DNA of 64,000 nucleotides, from the NCBI RefSeq assembly GCF_016801865.2, contig NC_068937.1:124097225-124161224 (forward strand). Direction: 5' to 3'. Of this stretch, positions 22,080 through 31,576 are shown piece after piece (the stretch's first letter is position 1; every line of letters begins with the position of its first letter). The translations under genes were made by a program, and so were the position numbers. The notes beneath the pieces are model-generated. The model had not been told where the DNA came from. It ran no database searches and was given only the letters and a program-made list of their open reading frames with translations. Source of the stretch: Culex pipiens pallens (taxonomy: Eukaryota; Arthropoda; Insecta; Diptera; Culicidae).

Positions 22080-24395
22080 GCACCATGTTGCCACATTTCA
22101 TGCGAACTATTTAAGCTAACAGATAGCCTCAGAAAAATTCAGTGCCTTACGAGGTTTCGACAAAAGCGGATCCACGGTGGTAATTTTATTGCTCACACAC
22201 ACACACACGCACACATTGAAAGACACAGTTTGTGCACTAAATTGGGAGGAATTCTGTTCTTATGAAGATTGTAAGGACGGTCACCGGACCAGAATGATTT
22301 GGGGCATTGGGCTTGGGACCACATTTATAGGATATTGGCCACACCCGGAGTGGCCAGTGCCCTCGGGAAGGTTCTACCGGGGGGACATTAATCGAACCAT
22401 ACGACTTGGGGCAATATGGGTATCAAAATTCATGGTTTTTTAAACTGGTAATGAAAATGGCCATTTTGACTGGATTGGCCACACCCGGAGTGGCCAGTGC
22501 CCTGAGGGAAGGTTCTACCGGGAGGACATTTACGGAACCATACGACTTGGGGCAATATGCGTATCAAAATTCATGGTTTTTGATACTGGTGATAAAAATG
22601 GCCATTTTGGCAGGATTGGCCACACCCGGAGTGGCCATTGCCCTGAGGGAAGGTTCTACCGGGAGGACATTTACGGAACCATACAAATTTGGGCAATATG
22701 GGTATCAAAATTCATGGTTTTTGAAACTGGTAATGAAAATGGGCATTTTGACTGGATTGGCCACACCCGGAGTGGCCAGTGCCCTCGGGAAGGTTCTACC
22801 GGGGGACATTAATCGAACCATACGACTTGGGGCAATATGGGTATCAAAATTCATGGTTTTTGAAACTGGTAATGAAAATGGCCATTTTGACCGGATTGGC
22901 CACACCCGGAGTGGCCAGTGTTCTCGGGAAGGTTCTACCGGGGGGACATTAATCGAACTATACGACTTAGGGCAATATGGGTGTCAAAATTCATGGTTTG
23001 GCCACTACGGGTGTGGCCAATCCGGTCAAAATTGTCATTTTCATTACCAGTTTCAAAAACCATGAATGTGGATTCCCATATTGCCCCAAGTCGTATGGTT
23101 CGATTAATGTCCCCCTGGTAGAACCTTTCCCAGGGCAGTGACCACTCCGGGTGTGGCCAATCCGGTCAAAATGGCCATTTTCATTACAAGTTTCAAAAAC
23201 CATGAATTTTGATACCCATATTGCCCCAAGTCGTATGGTTCGATTAATCTCCCCCCCGGTAGAACCTTCCCCAGGGTAATTGCCACTTCGGGTGTGGCCA
23301 ATCCGGTCAAAATGGCCATTTTCATTACCAGTTTAAAAAACCATGAATTTTGATACCCATATTGCCCCAAGTCGTATGGTTCGATTAATGTCCCCCCGGT
23401 AGAACCTTCCCGAGGGCACTGGCCACTCCGGGTGTGGCCAATCCAGTCAAAATGCCCATTTTCATTACCAGTTTCAATAACCATGAATTTTGATACCCAT
23501 ATTGCCCCAAGTCGTATGGTTCGATTAATGTCCCCCCGGTAGAACCTTCCCGAGGGCACTGGCCACTCCGGGTGTGGCCAATCCAGTCAAAATGGCCATT
23601 TTCATTATCAGTTTCAAAAACCATGAATTTTGATACCTATATTGCCCCAAGTCGTATGGTTCGATTAATGTCCCCCCGGTAGAACCTTCCCGAGGGCACT
23701 GGCCACTCCGGGTGTGGCCAATCCGGTTAAAATGGCCATTTTCAATACAAGTTTAAAAAACCATGAATTTTGATACTTATATTGCCCCAAGTCGTATGGT
23801 TCGATTAATGTCCCCCCGGTAGAACCTTCCCGAGGGCACTGGCCACTCCGGGTGTGGCCAATCCAGTCAAAATGCCCATTTTCATTACCAGTTTCAATAA
23901 CCATGCATTTTGATACCCATATTGCCCCAAGTCGTATGGTTCGATTAATGTCCCCCCGGTAGAACCTTCCCGAGGGCACTGGCCACTCCGGGTGTGGCCA
24001 ATCCGGTTAAAATGGCCATTTTCATTATCAGTTTCAAAAACCATGAATTTTGATACTTATATTGCCCCAAGTCGTATGGTTCGATTAATGTCCCCCCGGT
24101 AGAACCTTCCCGAGGGCACTGGCCACTCCGGGTGTGGCCAATATCCTATAAATGTGGTCCCAAGCCCATTGCCCCAAATCATTCTGGTCCGGTGACCGTC
24201 CTTACAATCTTCATAAGAACAGAATTCCTCCCAATTTAGTGCACAAACTGTGTCTTTCAATGTGTGCGTGTGTGTGTGTGAGCAATAAAATTACCACCGT
24301 GGATCCGCTTTTGTCGAAACCTCGTAAGGCACTGAATTTTTCTGAGGCTATCTGTTAGCTTAAATAGTTCGCATGAAATGTGGCAACATGGTGCA
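22079..24395. mobile_element. Foldback-like element FB2, both terminal modules present
   Basis: Terminal inverted modules of about 258 bp (22079-22336 and 24139-24395) start TGCACCATGTTGCC and end with its complement GGCAACATGGTGCA. Inside are about 4.7 direct satellite units (22337-22999), a head-to-head flip at 22999/23000, then about 8 inverted units. Two internal units (22477-22758) are of the 141-bp type, the others 140-bp. Total about 2.3 kb, no transposase. The terminal modules carry (CA)n and a conserved GGTCACCGGACCAGAATGAT. I see no convincing target-site duplication. Confidence 0.8.
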
Positions 24396-24442
24396 AATTT
24401 TGCCTCCTCTCCTGTTTACGTGGAACTGTCACGCGAGAATGT
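24396..24442. other. 47-bp spacer between two head-to-head foldback termini
   Basis: Unique sequence between the right terminus of FB2 and the left terminus of FB3. It makes the whole 24141-24700 region a near-perfect palindrome of ~255-bp arms. Confidence 0.7.
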
Positions 24443-25535
24443 TGCACCACTGTTGCCACATTTCATGCGAACTATTTAAGCTCACAGATAGCCTCAGAAA
24501 AATTCAGTGCCTTACGAGGTTTCGACAAAAGCGGATCCACGGTGGTAATTTTATTGCTCACACACACACACACGCACACATTGAAAGACACAGTTTGTGC
24601 ACTAAATTGGGAGGAATTCTGTTCTTATGAAGATTGTAAGGACGGTCACCGGACCAGAATGATTTGGGGCAATGGGCTTGGGACCACATTTATAGGATAT
24701 TGGCCACACCCGGAGTGGCCAGTGCCCTCGGGAAGGTTCTACCGGGGGGACATTAATCGAACCATACGACTTGGGGCAATATGGGTATCCAAATTCATGG
24801 TATTTGAAACTGATAATGAAAATGGCCATTTTGACTGGATTGGCCACACCCGGAGTGGCCAGTGCCCTCGGGAAGGTTCTACCGGGGGGACATTAATCGA
24901 ACCATACGACTTGGGGCAATATGGGTATCAAAATTCATGGTTTTTTAAACTTGTATTGAAAATGGCCATTTTAACCGGATTGGCCACACCCGGAGTGGCC
25001 AGTGCCCTCGGGAAGGTTCTACCGGGGGACATTAATCGAACCATACGACTTGGGGCAATATAGGTATCAAAATTCATGGTTTTTGAAACTGATAATGAAA
25101 ATGGCCATTTTGACTGGATTGGCCACACCCGGAGTGGCCAGTGCCCTCGGGAAGGTTCTACCGGGGGACATTAATCGAACCATACGACTTGGGGCAATAT
25201 GGGTATCAAAATTCATGGTTTTTTAAACTTGTAATGAAAATGGCCATTTTGACCGGATTGGCCACACCCGGAGTGGTCAGTGCCCTCGGGAAGGTTCTAC
25301 CGGGGGGACATTAATCGAACCATACGACTTGGGGCAATATGGGAATCCACATTTATGGTTTTTGAAACTGGTAATGAAAATGACAATTTTGACCGGATTG
25401 GCCACACCCGGAGTGGCAATTGCCCTCGGGAAGGTTCTACCGGGGGGACATTAATCGAACTATTCGACTTGGGGCAATATGGGTACCAAAATTCATGGTT
25501 TTTGATACTGGACATGAAATTTACCATTTTGATTG
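24443..25535 (+). mobile_element. Foldback-like half element FB3
   Basis: The terminal module begins TGCACCACTGTTGCC at 24443 and matches the FB2 modules in full. Six satellite units follow, starting at 24702, 24842, 24982, 25121, 25260 and 25400. The array decays in the last unit, ending in diverged sequence near 25535, with no inverted arm. It is either truncated or a half element. Confidence 0.75.
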
Positions 25536-25889
25536 GACATTTTCCGAACCATACTTGTTTTGGCAATTTATTTCCACAGAGGTGCCAAAGATTGAAAACA
25601 TTTTATAGGAATAAATTAATTAGGATTAAATACATAGGCAATGTTTTAAAAATATAAAATAAAATAGAATATTTTTTAGGAGTTTTGTACAAAGTTCTTT
25701 GTCATATTGGTCATGTAGAACATAACCACCTGCACCTTTTTTTGGTCCTCTTCGGTACTGAGGATCATTCGAAGTATTTTGGCTTGCAAAACATTCCTAT
25801 CAAAAAGGTCAAATCAACTGCAATCGAAGCTCATGGTGTCAAAGAAAATTTGTTTTGCCGATACAAATGTTTTGATAATAGCAGAAGTT
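25536..25889 (+). repeat. Fragment of repeat family H, split by a retroelement
   Basis: TTTTGGCTTGCAAAACATT near 25779 and GCAGAAG near 25881 match the region just upstream of copy D (27950-28090). The sequence then resumes after the Jockey-like insertion at 27434, so this is the left side of copy C or a neighbouring unit. Confidence 0.5.
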
Positions 25890-27433
25890 TTTTTTTTTTT
25901 CTTAACTTATTTTTATTAGGTCCGTTTAGATGCTGTGACCAGGTTAGGACCGAGGGACGGTTCATAATAATTTAGAATACATAAAAAAAACTCATTTTCC
26001 GCCGTATTTGCCGAGCATGTAACTGACAAGTCTCAACTGGTCCACGCGGGTCTTACAGGTCTGGAACCTGGCACTGTACTCATTAAAAATGTGCGAACTG
26101 TATAGCACCTCCTCTCCTTCCGCCGTGGTGGTGGCACCGGCGCCGGCGCCAGTATTTACTTGACTGCTTCCTGCGGGTCGAGGGCGATCCTTTGGCTTCA
26201 CGTCCGGAACTGCGCCCGGCAGTGGAGGGAACTCCGCCGGCGTGAACGCCGGAACTGCTGGACTCTGCTTCTCCGCCTTCCTTGCCGGCGGTTTCGGTTT
26301 CGCCGCCTGCTGGCGCCTCTGGATGACGCTTGGGGCAGCTGCGGTCCGTGGCTTTGTGGGCTCCAGAGCAGTTGGCACACCGCTTCGGATCGGCTTCCAG
26401 GACTTTGCACTCGTTCGTCTTGTGAGGACTCCCACAGTTGTTGCACCTCCCCTTGAGGTGGCAGTTCCTGGTTCCATGACCCAGCTGCAAGCAGTTCCTG
26501 CACTGGGTCACGTTCGGCCGCTTGTTCCGGTAAGCCTCCCACCGGATGATAGTGCTTGCCACAACTTTCATTGCAGAGAGCTTCTTCAGATTGGTGTATC
26601 CCTTGGGGAAGACCACAATGTACGGAGTTTCGTCCACGGTGGACTTTTCCTTCCGCTTGATGACATGCACCTCCAGCGCATCCAGCTTGAGATCCCTCTT
26701 CAGCAGGTACTTGACCTCATCCGTTTTCAGTTCATGAGGTAAACCACGAAGAACGACCCGGTGAAATCGTTCGCTTCTTCGGCCGTGGGTGTAGAATTCG
26801 ACTTTCTTCTTCTTGAGGAGCTCATGCAACTTGTCAAAATCATTGACAGAGAAGCAGGTCACTTTGGTTCCAAATCGGGTTAGTTTGTAAATCGGGTCGA
26901 AACCAAATTTACAACTTTCCACTATCGCTACGAGCTTGTAAAAATCCGTGGTGTTCTTCACCACCTTTCGCTGACTTAGTTTCCGTCCTTTTCAATCTTC
27001 TTCTAAGACACTAGTCATCTATCCACCTATCAGTTTCATTTCTTTCTTCTAATTTGTGAGTTTAATTTCACCGAAAACTACCGATAAAAGCCCGTAAATT
27101 TTAGCTTTTGTTTACTTGCCGATTGGCCGGGTGCTGGAACCGCCGGGACGTCCCCTCCGCCTGCTGGGCTGGCATTGTTGTTGTTTTCCGCTAGCGGGCT
27201 GAACTTGTTGTTGTTGAGCAGATTCTGCTCCACATTGCTATCGTCCTCTTTCTTCCTTTTGCGCTCGTTCGCCTCCATTCCTCGGAATGTTGGGGCGGAA
27301 AGTCCACCGAAAGCACCACGACGGCCACTATCGGCACTTTTGACCCGCAAAACACGACACCTTCAAACGTAAACAAGGCCGCGAGCGCGCGGCTGCCATA
27401 CGTCCGTCACACAAGAGCACAGCAGGAGAACTG
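25890..27433 (-). mobile_element. Jockey-like non-LTR element carrying only ORF1
   Basis: The element lies on the minus strand. Its 3' end is an A tail, seen as a T run at about 25888-25900. It is flanked by a 13-bp duplication AATAGCAGAAGTT at 25877-25889 and 27434-27446, so both insertion edges are defined. Between them are a 5' region of about 150 bp, a broken ORF1 (27278-25992) and a ~100-bp 3' UTR. There is no reverse transcriptase or endonuclease ORF2. At 1.54 kb it is a non-autonomous ORF1-only derivative, moved by an autonomous relative's machinery (inference). Confidence 0.85.
25992..27278 (-). pseudogene. Jockey-type ORF1 (gag-like, zinc-knuckle) pseudogene
   Basis: Three pieces are in different frames. 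The N-terminus starts MEANERKRKK at 27278 and stops near 27078. The centre (26964 to about 26325) carries the conserved VKNTTDFYKLVAIVE and YTHGRRSERFHRVVLRGLP region, a PRE/C2HC-type domain. It then has three zinc knuckles at residues 155-168 (CX2CX4HX4C), 174-186 (CX2CX3HX4C) and 196-210 (CX2CX3HX6C). After PKR a one-base shift near 26325 moves the frame, and the C-terminus continues with FTPAEFPPLPG and ends LVSYMLGKYGGK with a stop at 25992. The protein would bind element RNA in a ribonucleoprotein. The gap 26965-27077 between the first two pieces is extra sequence with stops. Confidence 0.85.
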
Positions 27434-27960
27434 AATAGCAGAAGTTGTGGTCTCAATTACGGACTTCAATTCCATAGTACTATCGTTTCGAAGTAGTTCC
27501 CGCTAGAGAGTTTGGTGTCATCGATGATTCTGGTAAGTAAGTTCTGTCAAATTGTCAAATCTGTGAAATTCAATAAAAATCCTGATGATCTAAATTACAA
27601 CTTGATATTGATAAATGTACGGTACAATTTCAACTCTAGCGATCGCAAGTGGGCAAACAAAAAGAGAGCGCTGCCTGCATGCTAAACATCGCTAGAGTTC
27701 CTGGAATAGAAATATGATGAAAGAACATCATCCATCACCAGCTCAGCATCAAATGTATTGAAAGCACATTTGCTTGAAATTGTAATATAAATTATTTTTG
27801 AACAACTCGGTCAATTTCGACTTATTGGCGAAGCTGTTCCGGGTTTGAATCACGTTTTCTGTCAAATTTAAACGTATTTTGTTGGTATTTTGGCATTTTA
27901 CAGCTTTCGTAATTACATGTTTGTTATAGGTAAAAGTAATTACTGAGGGTATATTGGCTT
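27434..27960 (+). repeat. Hairpin-bearing repeat family H, copy C
   Basis: Begins TTGTGGTCTCAATTACGGAC, then GAGTTTGGTGTCATCGATGA, GATTCTGGTAAGTAAGTTCT, CTCTAGCGATCG, CATCGCTAGAGTTCCTGGAA, CACCAGCTCAGCATC and the hairpin at 27804-27845 (AACTCGG..CCGGGTT). A central block present in B and D (CTCACGGTTGACT...) is deleted here. Confidence 0.65.
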
Positions 27961-28059
27961 GCAAAACATTTCAAATTTTCCATAAAATCTAAATATCGTT
28001 TTAGTAATCAGATGCAAATGAACTTTAATCGAAACTATATTCTTCAGATATGTAATCGA

Positions 28060-28960
28060 AGCTACTTTTTTTTTTGGTTGTTGCTAGAAAATTGTGGTTT
28101 CGATTACGGACTTCTATTGCTTGGTACTGACCGGAAAGGCTTTGATCAGTTCAAAGCAGTTCCTGCTGGTGAGTTTGGTGATATCGAGGATTCTGGTAAG
28201 TATGTCCTGTCAATCTGTCAATGCAATTTCAGCTTTAGCTTTAGCTGATGTTTTTTTCCAAAACATGTTATTGAATTTTCAAATTGTGTTATCATAACAA
28301 AGTTGGTTATTGATTGAAATTTTAGAATAAATTCTAATATCATTTTATGTTATTTGGATCATGTTTTGTTATTACAAGAAAAATATTAACAATACCAGTT
28401 ATTTTCATTGCGATTTATCTGTTATTATCTGAGTTATTATAACAGCTAATCTGGGTTTTACAATAACTTGTTGAGATCTTGATTCAAGAGGTTTTGTTCT
28501 TCTCGTGTTGTTATGAGTTATTAAATTGTATCAAAACTTGTTACTCTTGAGTTATTTCCACCTGCTCGGGCTGAAAGCCATCGCTAGTGAGCAAGCAAAC
28601 AAGCGATCACTGCCTGTATGCTTGCTTTTTGCACGCTCGAGGTCTCGCTAAAAACGATTATTAAAGGAAAACTTTCTCACGGTTGACTAAACTGCATCAG
28701 CTCGGTGCTTTCAGCGCAAACCGGTTAACCAGAGTCACTTAGCTGGTCAGGTGAGCATCGCTAGAGTTTCTGCAATCGGAGTATGATAAAAGAACACCAA
28801 CAACTGCAATGTGGCAAGGTGCCAAATATATACTGTGCAACTCCTATTTATTAGGAAATATGTATTTAAACACTTTTTGAACGACTCGGTCAAATTCGAT
28901 TTGTTACTAAACTAGCGAAGCTGTTCCGAGTTCTAATTGTCTTATCTAATCTAAACATCA
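28060..28960 (+). repeat. Hairpin-bearing repeat family H, copy D, with an internal insertion
   Basis: Starts TTGTGGTTTCGATTACGGAC, then GAGTTTGGTGATATCGAGGA, GATTCTGGTAAGTATG, a foreign stretch at about 28255-28565 rich in GTTATT words, then GCCATCGCTAGTGAGCAAG, CTCACGGTTGACTAAACT, CATCGCTAGAGTTTCTG and a hairpin at 28883-28932. Upstream of the TG|GTAAGT word a 60-codon frame is open (ending GEFGDIEDSG), but it is closed in copies A and C, so no exon is claimed. Confidence 0.65.
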
Positions 28961-29069
28961 ATCGTAGCTGGATCCTTGATTTGGTCCTGTTTCCATCAAT
29001 GTTTTCACTACGTAAATAAATGTTGATGAACAAGTTTGATGAAAACTTGATTGTTCAATTCATTTTAAG

Positions 29070-29520
29070 TTATTTTTTGCAATTCCGTCGTGAAACTACT
29101 TACTTTTCCTATCATTCTTGAACGACGAAATAGCCTACTTTTCTGTACCAAAAATAACAGAATCGAATAGCAACACTTTTCAAAATAAATGCTGAAAAGT
29201 TCTACTTTTTAGCACTGAAATGGGTACTGAAAAGTTGAACTTTTCAGCACTTGTTTCGAAAAGTAACACTTTTCAACATTTTTTTGATTTAAACGATTTA
29301 TTGACAAAAAACATGAAAATTCGACTTAAATCTTCACTCAATGGGTGTTTTTCGAAATTGCAAAAAATGTTGTATAAAACTCGTTGCAAAACTTGATTTT
29401 TTCAGCACTCGTCGTATTTATCCAACTCGGTGAACCTCGTTGGATAAATGTACGACTCGTGCTGAAAAAATCATCTTTTTGCAACTTGTTGCATATACTA
29501 CTATTTTGTAACTGAACGTC
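29070..29520 (-). mobile_element. Palindromic MITE, family P, copy 2
   Basis: Contains the core CAGCACTCGTCGTATTTATC facing GTACGACTCGTGCTG. It also has a longer flank with CGAAAAGTAACACTTTTCAA and CTTTTCAGCAC repeats that is shared with copies 3 and 5. Lies 360 bp left of the U1 snRNA gene. Confidence 0.75.
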
Positions 29521-29856
29521 AATGTTCTGTTTCGTCATCTTAGGAAAATGATTGAGAAAAAGCCTACACTGCCCATGATCGCATAAATGTCCCATATGCA
29601 TTTTCGTCACTTTTGAGTTATTGATGCAGTTTGGTTCAAAATCGTGTGCTCTTTCAAAAGAGCCTATAACATCCAGTACTTTGTTCTAGAAATCAGGAGG
29701 AAATCCAGTTTTTTCGTGAAAACTTAACACGTAGCCTTATGTGTGGGACAAACTTGTTTAGCGTTTTTCTCAGCTTGCTGTTTTTGCATATGGGACATTT
29801 ATGCGAACATGGGCAGTACAGGAGTAGAGACAAAAGTCAATCTTGTCTTTGAACTC

Positions 29857-29876
29857 AATTTTTTTTAATCAAACTT
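29857..29876 (-). promoter_or_regulatory. Possible snRNA 3' box
   Basis: Immediately downstream of the U1 end on the minus strand the sequence reads AAGTTTGATTAAAAAAAATT. This fits the loose GTTT-N-AAA pattern of snRNA 3'-end formation signals. The match is degenerate. Confidence 0.4.
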
Positions 29877-29880
29877 AGAA

Positions 29881-30044
29881 TCGGGATGTGCGCGTACGCA
29901 CGTCCCGGCTACCAAAAATTACACATACGAGTTATCCACATGAGGGATAATCGCAGGGGTCAGCCCGACCGAAGTGCAATGGAAGAGCCTCGCCCTGGGG
30001 GAACCGCCTTCAGGATCACGGTAACCCCTATGCCAGGTAAGTAT
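29881..30044 (-). ncRNA. U1: U1 spliceosomal snRNA gene
   Basis: The 164-nt length is normal for insect U1. The 5' end reads ATACTTACCTG, the strand that pairs with 5' splice sites. Stem-loop II carries the U1A-type loop ATTGCAC. Stem-loop III pairs TTATCC with GGATAA. The Sm site AATTTTTGG is intact, and the terminal stem-loop IV is a perfect 11-bp stem (CGGGACGTGCG) closed by a TACG loop. Stem-loop I has GATCCTGAAG where the 70K-binding loop is normally GATCACGAAG, two substitutions. The intact structure and 3' flank argue for a working gene or variant rather than a decayed copy. It sits in an intron of the Sidestep-family gene on the same strand. An upstream PSE could not be confirmed. Confidence 0.95.
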
Positions 30045-30540
30045 GCTTTGGCATGGCGCGGCCGCGGCTCTTGGCCTGCGTGCGGCGTATTTCGCTAGCG
30101 ATTGCCAACTGGACTCGGTGTGTGTGAAGGGAGTACAAGATAATGACCAGGCAGCAGCGTCAGTAGCAGACGTTGCTGAGAGAGGGGGGAATTTCAAGCA
30201 GCTGTACGTTACTTGTGAAGAGGGTGAAGAAACGAGGGTGTGCAGTTAGGTCGATACACTCAAACGATGGGCATGTGACAAAATTTGTAATTTGAAAAAA
30301 AAAAACGATTTGCAGACAGTTCATCATTTCATAGCAAAATTAAAAAAAAAAATTATGGTTACTAAAATCAAAGTGAACCTTTTAAAATAAAGTACAAATT
30401 TCAGTTTTGGGTGTAGAACAAGAAAATGGATTTTTGCCCGTGACTCACCAGTGGTGAGGAACGAAACTGATTCATATTTCTTGTTGGATTCTTACTGATT
30501 TGAATAGTTGAAATCTTATTGGAATTATTTATCATTTCTT
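30045..30540. other. U1 upstream region; no other gene
   Basis: Upstream of U1 (minus strand). It should contain the snRNA promoter. A GC-rich stretch covers about 30055-30110, unlike the surroundings. The rest is AT-rich with no recognised feature. Confidence 0.5.
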
Positions 30541-30960
30541 ATATTTTTTGCAAATCCGTCTTGAACACTTTTCCTTAAACACTTTTCCTGTCATTCTAGA
30601 ACGACAAAACAGCCTACTTTTCTCTCACAAATATGACAGATTCGAAAAGAAATTCTGAGTGTTGAAAATTGAGCTTTTCAGCACCTGTTTCGAAAAGTAA
30701 TACTTTTCAACATTGTTTTGATTTTAACGGTGTATTGACTAAACACATGGACATTTGACCTACAATTCAATACAAAGGGTGTTTTTCGGAATTGCAAAAA
30801 ATGTTGTATGGAACTCGTTGCAAAACTTGATTTTTTTCAGCACTCGTCGTGTTTATCCAACTCGGTGAACCTCGTTGGATAAATGTACGACTCGTGCTGA
30901 AAAAATCTTCCTTTTGCAGCTTGTTGCATAAACTTCTATTTCGTCTCTGTGTTTGGATTT
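30541..30960 (-). mobile_element. Palindromic MITE, family P, copy 3
   Basis: Same orientation and same landmarks as copy 2: CGAAAAGTAATACTTTTCAA, AATTGCAAAAAATGTTGTAT, the CAGCACTCGTCG core and its complement. Lies 500 bp right of U1, so U1 is bracketed by direct copies. Confidence 0.75.
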
Positions 30961-31576
30961 TTTTACAATAAAGTAAAAAGTAATGACAATACAAAAAGTC
31001 CAATAAGATATTTTTTCTTTGAATTTTATTATTCAAAAATATTAAATTCTTATTATATAAGAATAACAGTCTGGACACAAACATGACATTTCTGTTACAT
31101 TCTCATAGGAATTCCACACTCTATAGGACTGTATGACATTCTTACAACAAATTCAATCGTTTCGAACAGCATGTACCCGATGCCTGATTTTTCTGTTACA
31201 ATCTTATTGGAATTCCATTTAAATGTAAAAGGGGATAGCAGGTACCGGGTCCAGACTGTTAAAATATCATTCAAATGAACTCAAATTATTGATGATCCGA
31301 TAACAAAAGTAATGTTATTTAGTTTTAACAAAAATTAAAAGGTTAAGTTGCAAATATTTTTGAAAGTTTATTTCACCCCCTTCCCCTTTACCCCTCAAAG
31401 TTTACCAAAAATAATCAGAAGGCATCTAATTTTGGCCTTTAAATGTTTTAAAATTGTAATGGAAAAAGAAGGCTAAACATTTTGCATTTTTAAGCTCGTT
31501 TAAACATATTTTGATTTTTTTAATTTCTTTGGGCGAGATAAAAAACAGTTTTTAAGGGATTTTCTTTGCCAATGCA
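30961..31576. other. Intron; nothing recognised
   Basis: AT-rich with oligo-T and oligo-A runs. No coding, RNA or repeat signature seen. Confidence 0.5.

Noticed and set aside
18360..25535. A bacterial-type repeat or CRISPR locus
   Set aside because: Units are continuous 140-bp satellite monomers with no variable spacers.
26160..26742. Plus-strand frames of 98 and 166 codons
   Set aside because: They are antisense shadows of the Jockey ORF1 on the minus strand.
30085..30112. A PSE for the U1 promoter
   Set aside because: GCCAACTGG here resembles the CCCAACTGG core of insect PSEs but lies on the opposite strand to U1, and I could not support a match in the right orientation.
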